From: JBNAGF01 sp049801055
GTDB lineage: Bacteria > Pseudomonadota > Alphaproteobacteria > Rhodobacterales > Rhodobacteraceae
DNA length: 64,000 nt
Reading direction: 5' to 3'
NCBI RefSeq assembly: GCF_049801055.1
Contig: NZ_JBNAGF010000016.1
Coordinates: 1 to 64,000 of the forward strand
The position numbers were made by a program, and so were the translations under genes. The notes under the pieces are model-generated. The model did not search any database. It worked only from the letters and a program-made list of their open reading frames with translations, and was not told the origin of the DNA. Of the stretch, positions 16,442 to 25,684 are shown piece after piece (position 1 is the first letter of the stretch; each line of letters opens with the position of its first letter).

Positions 16442-17701
16442 TTACGGATCACTCCACAACCCGCGCACCCTAGCAATCCGGTCCGTTTCCGCCCGCACCC
16501 GTGACGAAAACCGCCATAGCGAAAACAAGGGGTCGGACCTGCGCGACCGGCCGAACAATCCGCCTGTCTGCTCCCAGTAACCATCCTGCGTAAAACGCAC
16601 ACGATGGAAGACCGCTGTCGGAGAAAACCGAAGAACCGTCGCGACCTTTCCAGATTTGACGAGATCAATTGCTTGCTGATGCAGCCGCGATCTCGACCAT
16701 GAACGCCCGGAGAGGAGAATGGCTTGCGTGTCCCGTCTGCTCGGAAACGGAAGAAACGCTTCTGTCGGGTCCGGGACCGGCGGCAAGGTTAAAGCGGGTC
16801 GGGAAAGCCCTTGGGAGTATCCGTTTTGCAAACTCGCCATGAGGCGGCGAACATCGCGCGGTTCCAACCCACCCCGAACCAGATGATACAAGGCCCGGGC
16901 GCGTTCAGCCCGTTTGATTTCCCGCCACCGGTCCCGGTGAAGAGTTTTTGGGCAGTGGCTGTTCAGAAAAACCGCCCAACTGGCCCCAATTTCGGTCAGA
17001 TCCAGCGGCACCCGGTCAGATCGGCGGCGCCTGCTGGCCTGATAACCATGATGCACCTGAGCCCGAGGTACGAATGCGGTCTTTCCTCCCGATTCCGCAA
17101 GTCGCAGGTTCAGATCTGTTTCATCCAGAAAGAAACGGTATCTCGGATCGAACCCGCCAAGCCGAGCCAACACCGAACGGCGCACAGCCATGTTGGTTCC
17201 TTGGGTCTTGATCCCGCGATTCTTTCCGGGCGACAGAACCGTAGTTTTGTCGCAGGCAATGTCGAGCGGAGCAGATCGTCCCATTCGGTCCACTGCCTGC
17301 GCTGTGGACTGCCATGAAATGCCATTCCGCCCCCTGACGAAGCCCCCTGACGCGACCACATCGGCGCGTGAAAACGGCGCGACCAGTGCCACCAGCCATG
17401 TAGGTTCAGGCACGGCATCATCATCGAGGAAGGCAATGATTTCCCCAGCTGCCGCGTGAATTCCATGATTGCGTGCGGCAGAGATATTTTCATCGTCAAA
17501 GGACAGCAGCTTGATTTTATCCGCCAGCTGATGTGACTGCAGCACCGCAAAGCTTTGTGGGTCTGTGACCACAACCACTTCAAAGGGGTCATACATCAAC
17601 TGCGATACTGCCAGCAGGCAGCGTTGCAAGGCTTCGGGCCGATCCCTGCTGACAACTATGACACTGACAGTCGGGGAGCTTGCCGTCAGCCTCTCACTCA
17701 T
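16442..17701 (-). CDS. Family 2 glycosyltransferase
   Basis: 419 residues. GT-A fold domain about 10-260: VSVIVVSRDRP at the nucleotide site, FLDDDAVPEP as the DxD-type metal motif near residue 93, and DETDLNLRLAESG near 200 as the acceptor/base region. The C-terminal 150 residues are without a recognised domain. The start overlaps the kdsB stop (ATGA), linking it to KDO and surface polysaccharide metabolism. The sugar donor and acceptor cannot be read from the sequence. Confidence 0.85.
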   Translation of the reverse strand: MSERLTASSPTVSVIVVSRDRPEALQRCLLAVSQLMYDPFEVVVVTDPQSFAVLQSHQLADKIKLLSFDDENISAARNHGIHAAAGEIIAFLDDDAVPEPTWLVALVAPFSRADVVASGGFVRGRNGISWQSTAQAVDRMGRSAPLDIACDKTTVLSPGKNRGIKTQGTNMAVRRSVLARLGGFDPRYRFFLDETDLNLRLAESGGKTAFVPRAQVHHGYQASRRRRSDRVPLDLTEIGASWAVFLNSHCPKTLHRDRWREIKRAERARALYHLVRGGLEPRDVRRLMASLQNGYSQGLSRPALTLPPVPDPTEAFLPFPSRRDTQAILLSGRSWSRSRLHQQAIDLVKSGKVATVLRFSPTAVFHRVRFTQDGYWEQTGGLFGRSRRSDPLFSLWRFSSRVRAETDRIARVRGLWSDP

Positions 17702-18498
17702 TCCAGTCCCATTCCGGCCATCATAGCTTCTAGACGCGGCACATCCTCGGGATTGTTCAACTCCCAGAATTGGCGATCACGGGCTTCGACTTCGACGCAA
17801 AGAACTTTGCGGCCATTTTCGAGAAACCGCAGTTGCTCAAGCCCTTCCAGTTGCTCCAGCGGACCTACGTCCCAGCCCGGGTAGGCCGTCAAGGCATCCG
17901 GACGATAAGCGTAAACACCGACATGGTGGAACACGGGGGTTGGATCGCTGGCTTCATAGGTTTCGGACGTGAACGGGATCACCTCCTTGGAAAAGTAGAG
18001 CCCGCCATGATCTTTGCCAAACACCGCGGTCGTTCCACCAACCCGGCCTGCCCTGCGATCTTCGAGGAGGCTGTTAAGCGTTGCCCCGTCACAACGCAGC
18101 ACAGGTGTCGCAATCTCGGCCTGAGGATTGGCGCGCAATCCCGCAACCAGATCCTCTATGAACCAATGCGGTGTCAGTGGTGCATCACCCTGCAGGTTCA
18201 CAACGATCTCGAACCCGCCGCCCAGCTCCGAATATGTTTCGGCGCAACGCTCAGTCCCGTTGGCGCAGCTTTCCGAGGTCATCACCACCTCGGCTCCAAA
18301 GGCTTTGGCAGCATCCCGGATCCGGTCGTCATCCGTCGCAACCACCACCCGATCCACACCGGAAACGGACATGGCAGCACGCCAGGATCGCTCGATCAGG
18401 GTCCGGGCTTGTCCGGATGCGCCTTTCAGCGGTACCAGCGGCTTGCCAGGATATCGTGTCGAGGCGTAGCGAGCGGGGATTGCGACAAGAACCGACAT
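17698..18498 (-). CDS. kdsB: 3-deoxy-manno-octulosonate cytidylyltransferase
   Basis: 266 residues. It activates KDO as CMP-KDO for lipopolysaccharide or capsule. The N-terminus has the family nucleotide motif IPARYASTRYPGKPL, and VVATDD and LQGDAPL follow. The ATG at 18498 overlaps the cysQ stop (ATGA); a longer open frame upstream is antisense to cysQ reading and not used. The order cysQ-kdsB-GT2 with two ATGA overlaps indicates one transcript. Confidence 0.93.
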   Translation of the reverse strand: MSVLVAIPARYASTRYPGKPLVPLKGASGQARTLIERSWRAAMSVSGVDRVVVATDDDRIRDAAKAFGAEVVMTSESCANGTERCAETYSELGGGFEIVVNLQGDAPLTPHWFIEDLVAGLRANPQAEIATPVLRCDGATLNSLLEDRRAGRVGGTTAVFGKDHGGLYFSKEVIPFTSETYEASDPTPVFHHVGVYAYRPDALTAYPGWDVGPLEQLEGLEQLRFLENGRKVLCVEVEARDRQFWELNNPEDVPRLEAMMAGMGLE

Positions 18499-19295
18499 CA
18501 GGCTTCCTTCAATTCCACGCCGGGAGCGTAAGCGATGAAGAACGGGTTGGCATAGCCTTGCTTTCCGTAGGTCAGGGGGGTGTGATCGTCGAACCGCACA
18601 ACACGACCGCCTGCACCCTGCAAAACCGCGTGGCCGGCAGCCGTATCCCACTCCATCGTGCGCCCGACACGCGGATACAAATCCGCCTCTCCCGTCGCCA
18701 CAAGGCAGAACTTGAGCGAGGATCCCGCGCTCTTGCTGTCCTTTACTTTATACTTGTTGATGTAGTCATCGGTTGCCTGATCCCGGTGGGATTTCGAGGC
18801 CACCACCATCAGCGCCCCGTTGTCCGGCCCGGAGACGGAAATCGGCGCGACTGGTCCCACGTCAGTTTTATCCAGTGCTCCGGTTTCTTCGACTGACTGA
18901 CCGTCCGCCAGAGTATAAAACATCCGACCCTTGGCCGGGGCATAAACTACGCCACGCGTCGGAGTGCCATTTTCGACCAACGCGATGTTGACCGTAAAAT
19001 CACCGCGGCGGTGGATGAATTCCTTGGTGCCGTCCAGCGGGTCGACGATCAGAAAGGTATCACCGCGCTCGGTATGCGAGTCCGCCTGTTCTTCGGTAAC
19101 CAGCAGGATCTCGGGAAAAGCCGCGCGCAACCCGGCCGAGATCAAGGCGTCAGCGGCTTCATCAGCAGCAGTGACCGGGCTTTCGTCGGATTTGGCCTTC
19201 ACCTCGAAATCGTTGGAATTGTAGATCTCCATGATCTTGTCGCCCGCCTCCAGCGCCAGACGCCGGATCACCGGAATGAGAGTCTCATAGGTCAC
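18498..19295 (-). CDS. cysQ: 3'(2'),5'-bisphosphate nucleotidase
   Basis: 265 residues, inositol-monophosphatase superfamily. Metal-binding motifs are visible: DPLDGTKEFIHRRGDF near residue 83 and WDTAAGHAVLQGAG near 200. It hydrolyses the PAPS by-product 3'-phosphoadenosine 5'-phosphate. The start chosen is GTG at 19295, with CGGAG seven bases upstream; a longer frame to 19370 lacks a ribosome site. First gene of the cysQ-kdsB-GT2 unit. Confidence 0.9.
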   Translation of the reverse strand: MTYETLIPVIRRLALEAGDKIMEIYNSNDFEVKAKSDESPVTAADEAADALISAGLRAAFPEILLVTEEQADSHTERGDTFLIVDPLDGTKEFIHRRGDFTVNIALVENGTPTRGVVYAPAKGRMFYTLADGQSVEETGALDKTDVGPVAPISVSGPDNGALMVVASKSHRDQATDDYINKYKVKDSKSAGSSLKFCLVATGEADLYPRVGRTMEWDTAAGHAVLQGAGGRVVRFDDHTPLTYGKQGYANPFFIAYAPGVELKEA

Positions 19296-19414
19296 AAAAA
19301 TGCTCCGTTTTTGTGTTTTGTTGATATGTCGGATGCGCCCTCTTATGCTGTGAGGGCAACGGAACGGCAAGAAATCCGTGCAAGAAAAGAGCAGGTCGGC
19401 AGGATCAACACTGG

Positions 19415-20236
19415 ATGTTTAGGCACAGACACCACAAATCGCTGTTCGGCGGCGCGGTCACGATGGCTGAGGTCATCTTCCACTCGGTGGTCCGATCGGT
19501 GCGCTCCAAGCACAACAATGCCTTTGTCGCCATAGGCCTGAACATGTTGCAGGTGATGGTGTTCATCGCCGCATTCTACGTGATGTTTTCGGTGCTCGAT
19601 CTGCGCCGTTCTGCTGTTCGCGGCGATTTCCTGCTCTATGTGATGTCGGGCATCTTTCTTTACATGTCCCACATCAAGGCGGTCGGTGCTGTGGCCGGGG
19701 CCGCCGGCGCAAACAGCCCGATGATGCTGCATGCGCCGATGAACACCGTGATCTCGATCGTATCGGCCGCGCTGGGCGTCCTGTACATCCAGTTGCTGAC
19801 CATGTTCGTAATCCTTTTCGGATACCATGTCGCAGTCACACCGATTTACATCTACGATCCGATATCGGCCTTCGGGATGGTCCTGCTTGCCTGGTTCACT
19901 GGCTGTGCGGTCGGTTTGGTGTTCATGGCTCTGAAGCCGTGGTTCCCATCTGCCACAAGCGTTATGTCGACAGTTTACCAGCGGGCAAACATGATCGCCT
20001 CGGGCAAAATGTTTCTTGCCAACAGCCTGCCTAGCTTCATGCTTTCGCTGTTTGACTGGAACCCGCTGTTTCACTGCATCGATCAGTCGCGCGGTTTCGT
20101 TTTCATCAACTACAATCCGATGCACAGCAGCTGGCAATACGCCGCCTGGGTGGCCATCGTCCTGATCATGCTGGGGCTGATGGGCGAATTTTATACCCGG
20201 CGGCACGTTTCTCTCAGTTGGGGGGCACGCCGATGA
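19415..20236 (+). CDS. ABC-2 type polysaccharide export permease
   Basis: 273 residues with six hydrophobic segments (about 35-57, 68-90, 107-135, 145-170, 185-205 region and 240-260), typical of KpsM/TagG-type exporters (COG1682). It would carry a polysaccharide or glycolipid across the inner membrane. No ATPase partner gene is adjacent, which is unusual. An alternative ATG at 19463 (MAEV) exists. The stop overlaps the next start (ATGA). The divergent kdsB and GT2 genes support a surface polysaccharide role. Confidence 0.75.
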   Translation: MFRHRHHKSLFGGAVTMAEVIFHSVVRSVRSKHNNAFVAIGLNMLQVMVFIAAFYVMFSVLDLRRSAVRGDFLLYVMSGIFLYMSHIKAVGAVAGAAGANSPMMLHAPMNTVISIVSAALGVLYIQLLTMFVILFGYHVAVTPIYIYDPISAFGMVLLAWFTGCAVGLVFMALKPWFPSATSVMSTVYQRANMIASGKMFLANSLPSFMLSLFDWNPLFHCIDQSRGFVFINYNPMHSSWQYAAWVAIVLIMLGLMGEFYTRRHVSLSWGARR

Positions 20237-20814
20237 TCCGCTGGCTGTGGGTCCTGGCCCTGCTGTCCGGCCCGGCAACGGCTCAGGATCTCCCGGCGAT
20301 GTTCAGCGTGACCGGAGTGAATCCAGGCGATGTTCTCAACATTCGACAGCAGCCAGACGCGGGCTCGGGTATCCTCGGGGAACTTGCGCCCGATGCCACC
20401 GGCGTAGAAATTGTCCAACGGTCAGACGACGGCAAGTGGGGTCAGGTTGCGTTCGGCGAAAGTACAGGTTGGGTATCCACGCGATATCTGGAGATCGAGC
20501 CGAGTTCCTTCCAACTGGCCGAGAAACTTCAATGTCTGGGTGCCGAGCCTTTCTGGTCGCTGGGCATTGCACAGGGCAAAGCAGCACAATTTGACACACC
20601 GGACGGAAAGACACAGTTCCTGCCCGCCGGTGAACTACAGCCAGCCAAGGGCCGGTCCCACCGCTTTCTGTTGCAACTGGGCGATGATGTGATCGCAATC
20701 CTTCGGCAAGAAATCTGTACTGACGGAATGTCCGACCGGGTTTTTGGTATTGATGCGGATCTGGTGATGCCGGATGGGCAACTGCTGACGGGGTGCTGTC
20801 GCCTCCTGCCGTGA
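20233..20814 (+). CDS. Exported SH3-domain protein
   Basis: 193 residues. Signal peptide (MIRWLWVLALLSGPATAQ), then a bacterial SH3 domain about 28-90 (GVNPGDVLNIRQQPDAGSG, VQRSDDGKWGQVAFGES), then a C-terminal domain of about 95 residues with four cysteines (near residues 97, 156, 187, 188) of the type often annotated as an uncharacterised membrane-associated protein. Probably binds cell-wall material or a periplasmic partner. Coupled by ATGA overlap to the ABC-2 permease; GGGGG precedes the start. Confidence 0.72.
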   Translation: MIRWLWVLALLSGPATAQDLPAMFSVTGVNPGDVLNIRQQPDAGSGILGELAPDATGVEIVQRSDDGKWGQVAFGESTGWVSTRYLEIEPSSFQLAEKLQCLGAEPFWSLGIAQGKAAQFDTPDGKTQFLPAGELQPAKGRSHRFLLQLGDDVIAILRQEICTDGMSDRVFGIDADLVMPDGQLLTGCCRLLP

Positions 20815-20819
20815 CCGCC

Positions 20820-21422
20820 TCAGGTGACGCATCGAAGGGTAAGGTTCAGCCGACCACCTTTCGGCAGCAGGCGGGAGGATCCGAAACGGATCCGATCCAA
20901 CCCATGATATGTCAGGCGCGCCGGCCCGCCCATCACGACGACGTCACCCGAACTCAGCCAGACCGATTCCGTTTTGCCGCCCCGCTCGGTGTTACCGATC
21001 CGAAAAAGGCCGTCGTCACCCAGTGAAACCGACAAGACAGGCCATGAAAAATCTGCCTCGTCCCGGTCTTGATGCATCCCCATCCTTGCCCCTTCGCCAT
21101 AATAGTTGACCAGGCAGCTGTCGGGTTCTCGTTCCAGCCCCGTTACATCCGACCAGATCTGCAGAATTTCCCCCGGAATCGGTGGCCACGCCCTACCCTT
21201 TGGATGCCTTGGTTCATACCGGTAGCCGTTCTTGTCCGAGACCCATCCGCAACTGCCGGCAGAGGTCATTCGCACTGACATATTCTTTCCGGAAGCTGTT
21301 GTCGGAGAGAAGAGTGGCGCCGCCTTGAGAACCGGGCGCAACGCTTCAACGAGCAATACTTGTTCCTCGGACGGAACGAAGCATTTGTGGATTTCGAAAC
21401 CGCGAATATTGAGCCTAACCAT
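20820..21422 (-). CDS. alkB: AlkB-like 2-oxoglutarate/Fe(II) dioxygenase
   Basis: 200 residues. The HxD iron motif is in GMHQDRDEADF near residue 123, a second histidine in LTYHGLDRI near 180, and the 2-oxoglutarate arginine in the terminal NLTLR region. AlkB enzymes repair alkylated bases by oxidative demethylation. The convergent stop lies 5 bp from the SH3 gene stop. No ada gene is nearby. The family is certain; a nucleic acid substrate is likely. Confidence 0.88.
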   Translation of the reverse strand: MVRLNIRGFEIHKCFVPSEEQVLLVEALRPVLKAAPLFSPTTASGKNMSVRMTSAGSCGWVSDKNGYRYEPRHPKGRAWPPIPGEILQIWSDVTGLEREPDSCLVNYYGEGARMGMHQDRDEADFSWPVLSVSLGDDGLFRIGNTERGGKTESVWLSSGDVVVMGGPARLTYHGLDRIRFGSSRLLPKGGRLNLTLRCVT

Positions 21423-21495
21423 GACTTATCGCACCCTCCTTTCCAAAAGCTTGACAGATTCCACAAAGAATCATGAAAACCCGCTGTTCACAGTG

Positions 21496-21524
21496 CTTGC
21501 AGGCGTCCTGAGAGCTTCCTATAT
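21496..21524 (+). promoter_or_regulatory. Candidate heat-shock-type promoter of dnaK
   Basis: CTTGCAG (21496-21502), 15-bp spacer, CCTATAT (21518-21524), similar in layout to alphaproteobacterial RpoH promoters (CTTG...CCTATNT). It leaves a leader of about 100 bases before dnaK. A TTGACA at about 21451 lacks a good -10. No CIRCE element is visible. Confidence 0.4.
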
Positions 21525-21634
21525 ACGCCGGGACGCGCGATGGTGTAGGGCCGTCGCGCCTCACCTTCGGGGTTGGAATGCCGCAATGGGTTCGGACCTC
21601 GGGACATCGCCTTGAATAGAAAGGGATCGAAAGA

Positions 21635-23539
21635 ATGAGCAAAGTAATCGGAATCGACCTCGGCACCACCAACTCCTGTGTTGCCATTATGGACGGCTCG
21701 CAGCCCCGCGTAATCGAGAACGCGGAAGGCGCCCGTACCACCCCCTCAATCGTCGCCTTTACCGAAGACGAGAGACTTGTCGGCCAGCCTGCAAAGCGTC
21801 AGGCCGTGACGAACCCCGACAACACGATCTTTGGCGTCAAGCGCCTGATCGGCCGCCGGTATGACGACGCAGAGGTGGAGAAGGACAAGAAAATGGTGCC
21901 GTTCGCCATCGTCGATGGTGGCAACGGGGACGCGTGGGTCGAAGCACGCGGCGAGAAATACTCTCCCAGCCAGATTTCCGCCTTCACGCTTGGCAAGATG
22001 AAAGAAACTGCCGAATCATATCTGGGTGAAGAAGTCACTCAGGCCGTGATCACCGTGCCGGCTTATTTCAACGATGCACAGCGTCAGGCCACCAAGGATG
22101 CAGGCAAGATTGCCGGCCTTGAAGTTCTGCGGATCATCAACGAACCGACAGCAGCCGCTCTGGCCTATGGCCTCGACAAAGAAGAAAGCCAGACCATCGC
22201 GGTTTATGACCTCGGCGGCGGTACCTTCGACGTGACCATTCTGGAAATCGACGATGGCCTGTTCGAGGTCAAATCGACCAATGGCGACACCTTCCTGGGT
22301 GGTGAAGACTTTGACATGCGCATCGTCAACTACCTGGCGGACGAGTTCAAAAAGGAAAACGGAGTCGATCTGTCGAAAGACAAGATGGCCCTGCAGCGCC
22401 TGAAAGAAGCCGCTGAAAAAGCGAAGATTGAACTTTCGTCGACCTCGCAAACCGAAATCAACCAGCCGTTCATCTCGATGGGCGCCGACGGCCAGCCGCT
22501 GCACATGGTCATGAAACTGACCCGCGCCAAGCTGGAACAGCTGGTTGGTGATCTGATCAAAGCCTCGCTGAAGCCCTGTGCCGCAGCTCTCAAAGACGCG
22601 GGCATCGCAGCAGCAGACGTCGATGAAGTTGTCCTCGTTGGCGGTATGACCCGTATGCCGAAAGTGGCTGAAGAGGTGACCAAGTTCTTTGGCAAAGAGC
22701 CGCACAAGGGTGTGAACCCCGACGAAGTGGTTGCCATGGGTGCAGCCATTCAGGCCGGCGTTCTGCAGGGCGACGTGAAAGACGTGGTTCTGCTCGACGT
22801 GACGCCTCTGTCGCTGGGTATTGAAACCCTGGGTGGTGTGTTCACCCGCCTGATCGACCGCAACACGACGATCCCGACCAAGAAGTCGCAGGTCTTCTCG
22901 ACCGCCGAGGACAATCAGAACGCCGTGACCATCCGGGTCTTCCAGGGTGAGCGCGAAATGGCCGCCGACAACAAAATCCTCGGCCAGTTCAACCTCGAGG
23001 ACATCCCCCCCGCTCCGCGCGGACTGCCCCAGATCGAAGTGACATTCGACATCGATGCCAACGGTATTGTCTCGGTTTCGGCCAAAGACAAAGGCACCGG
23101 CAAAGAGCAGAAGATCACCATTCAGGCATCGGGTGGTCTCAGCGACGATGATATCGACAAGATGGTCAAGGACGCCGAGGAAAACGCCGAGGCGGACAAG
23201 GCGCGCAAGGATCTGGTCGAAGCCAAAAACCAGGCAGAATCGCTTATCCACTCGACCGAGAAATCGATCGAAGAGCACAGCGACAAGGTCGATCCTTCGA
23301 CTGTCGAAGCCATCGAACTGGCCGTCGCCGCGCTCAAGGATGAGCTGGAGTCGGACAATGCCGACAAAATCAAGTCTGGCATCCAGAACGTGACCGAAGC
23401 AGCCATGAAGCTGGGTGAAGCGATCTACAAGGCACAGCAGGAAGACGGCGACGAGCCGGCTGCCGCTGATGCTGAACCGGGCGACGAAGATATTGTCGAT
23501 GCCGAGTTCGAAGATCTCGGCGAAGACAAGCGCAACTAA
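21635..23539 (+). CDS. dnaK: Chaperone DnaK (Hsp70)
   Basis: 634 residues. Nucleotide-binding domain about 1-385 (GIDLGTTNSC at 4-13, ATP-site motifs DLGGGTFDVTI and VLVGGMTRMP), substrate-binding domain about 386-600, and an acidic tail ending in the region EPGDEDIVDAEFEDL typical of proteobacterial DnaK. It refolds proteins together with DnaJ and GrpE. The ATG has AAGGGATCGAAAGA upstream. dnaJ follows after 76 bp; grpE and hrcA are not in the window. Confidence 0.98.
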   Translation: MSKVIGIDLGTTNSCVAIMDGSQPRVIENAEGARTTPSIVAFTEDERLVGQPAKRQAVTNPDNTIFGVKRLIGRRYDDAEVEKDKKMVPFAIVDGGNGDAWVEARGEKYSPSQISAFTLGKMKETAESYLGEEVTQAVITVPAYFNDAQRQATKDAGKIAGLEVLRIINEPTAAALAYGLDKEESQTIAVYDLGGGTFDVTILEIDDGLFEVKSTNGDTFLGGEDFDMRIVNYLADEFKKENGVDLSKDKMALQRLKEAAEKAKIELSSTSQTEINQPFISMGADGQPLHMVMKLTRAKLEQLVGDLIKASLKPCAAALKDAGIAAADVDEVVLVGGMTRMPKVAEEVTKFFGKEPHKGVNPDEVVAMGAAIQAGVLQGDVKDVVLLDVTPLSLGIETLGGVFTRLIDRNTTIPTKKSQVFSTAEDNQNAVTIRVFQGEREMAADNKILGQFNLEDIPPAPRGLPQIEVTFDIDANGIVSVSAKDKGTGKEQKITIQASGGLSDDDIDKMVKDAEENAEADKARKDLVEAKNQAESLIHSTEKSIEEHSDKVDPSTVEAIELAVAALKDELESDNADKIKSGIQNVTEAAMKLGEAIYKAQQEDGDEPAAADAEPGDEDIVDAEFEDLGEDKRN

Positions 23540-23557
23540 CGGACCAACCGGGCCAAG

Positions 23558-23588
23558 GCGGGCCGGTCCGGACCCCGGGCCGGCCCGC
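23558..23588. other. Strong hairpin between dnaK and dnaJ
   Basis: GCGGGCCGG (23558-23566) pairs perfectly with CCGGCCCGC (23580-23588) across a 13-base loop. TT and no further T-run follow, so it more likely sets mRNA stability or reduces dnaJ transcription than terminates fully. Confidence 0.6.
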
Positions 23589-23615
23589 TTCCGTTGAGGC
23601 AGAAGGATCAGACCG

Positions 23616-24761
23616 ATGTCAAAACGCGACTACTACGACGTGCTCGGCGTGTCCAAGGGCGCTGCCCCGGACGAGATCAAAAAGGCTTTCCGCCGGAAGG
23701 CCAAAGAATTGCATCCCGACCGCAACAAGGACAATCCAGACTCCGAAGCCCAGTTTAAAGAAATCAACGAAGCATACGAAGTCCTGAAGGACGAAGAGAA
23801 AAAGGCGGCTTATGACCGCTTTGGTCATGCGGCCTTTGACGGTGGGATGGGCGGTGGCCCCAGACCCGGTCAAGGGTTTGGCAGTGGCGATTTCTCCTCG
23901 GCATTTTCGGACGTATTCGATGATCTCTTTGGCGACTTCATGGGCGGCCAGCGCGGCGGTGGCGGGAGGCGGGCCTCACGGGGTTCCGATCTACGCTACA
24001 ACCTGCGTGTAACGCTGGAGGACGCATTTTCCGGCCTTCAGAAGACCGTACAGGTGCCAACTGCGGTATCCTGCTCTACCTGCGAAGGCACCGGGTCAGA
24101 AGGCGGTGTCGAGCCAACCGCTTGTCCAACCTGTTCCGGTTTGGGCAAGGTACGGGCACAGCAAGGGTTCTTTACCGTGGAACGGACCTGCCCCACCTGT
24201 TCGGGACTGGGTCAGATCATCAAGAACCCGTGCAAGGCCTGTGGCGGAAACGGGCGCATCGAAAAGGACCGAGCGCTCAGCGTGAACATTCCTGCGGGTG
24301 TAGAAACCGGCACCCGGATCCGACTGGCCGGAGAAGGTGAAGCCGGGATGCGGGGCGGCCCGCCGGGTGATCTCTATATCTTTGTAGAGGTGGAACGGCA
24401 CGAGCTTTTTGAGCGCGATGGCACCAACCTGTACTGCCGTGTTCCCGTTACGATGGCCAAAGCGGCGTTGGGCGGTGCGATCGAGGTCCCGACCATCGAT
24501 GGTGGCCGCGGCCGAGTACAGGTCCCGGCCGGAAGTCAGTCAGGTCGCCAGATGCGCCTACGCGGCAAAGGTATGCCAGCCCTGCGCGGGGGCGGTATCG
24601 GCGATATGTTCATTGAGCTTGCCGTCGAGACTCCCGTGAACCTGACCAGCAGACAAAAGGAACTGCTGAGCGAGTTTGACGAACTCAGCGAAGACAACAA
24701 TCCGGAAACGAACAGCTTTTTCTCGTCGGTAAAGTCCTTCTGGGATGGCATGAAAGGCTGA
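23616..24761 (+). CDS. dnaJ: Chaperone DnaJ (Hsp40)
   Basis: 381 residues. J domain about 1-70 with HPD (LHPDRNKD), glycine/phenylalanine-rich stretch about 75-120, zinc domain about 140-215 with four CxxCxGxG repeats (CSTCEGTG, CPTCSGLG twice, CKACGGNG), then the C-terminal substrate-binding barrels. It stimulates DnaK ATPase and delivers clients. Same transcript as dnaK, closed by the terminator 25 bp downstream. Confidence 0.98.
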   Translation: MSKRDYYDVLGVSKGAAPDEIKKAFRRKAKELHPDRNKDNPDSEAQFKEINEAYEVLKDEEKKAAYDRFGHAAFDGGMGGGPRPGQGFGSGDFSSAFSDVFDDLFGDFMGGQRGGGGRRASRGSDLRYNLRVTLEDAFSGLQKTVQVPTAVSCSTCEGTGSEGGVEPTACPTCSGLGKVRAQQGFFTVERTCPTCSGLGQIIKNPCKACGGNGRIEKDRALSVNIPAGVETGTRIRLAGEGEAGMRGGPPGDLYIFVEVERHELFERDGTNLYCRVPVTMAKAALGGAIEVPTIDGGRGRVQVPAGSQSGRQMRLRGKGMPALRGGGIGDMFIELAVETPVNLTSRQKELLSEFDELSEDNNPETNSFFSSVKSFWDGMKG

Positions 24762-24785
24762 ATCGTCAAAAAATTCTTTGCAATA

Positions 24786-24816
24786 GTGCCACCTATTCAG
24801 GTGGCACCATTTTTTT
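24786..24816 (+). terminator. Terminator of dnaK-dnaJ
   Basis: Perfect 9-bp stem GTGCCACCT / AGGTGGCAC with loop ATTC, followed by CA and a run of seven T residues. Confidence 0.88.
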
Positions 24817-24919
24817 GGCGGATGAAATTCGGAACGGTAGGTTTGGCTACTCAGCAGCAGATCTTTGAACCCTGTTGCCGTTAACCTGCTGTTCACCATG
24901 ACAGCAGAAGCTGTTCACC

Positions 24920-25678
<759 letters not shown>

Positions 25679-25684
25679 ACACGT

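Noticed and set aside
19343..20278. 311-codon minus-strand frame opposite the ABC-2 permease
   Set aside because: The plus frame encodes convincing membrane helices; the minus frame is Arg/His/Gln-rich without features.
22016..23278. 420-codon minus-strand frame inside dnaK
   Set aside because: Shadow of dnaK; the translation has the usual His/Gly/Leu-rich antisense composition and no motif.
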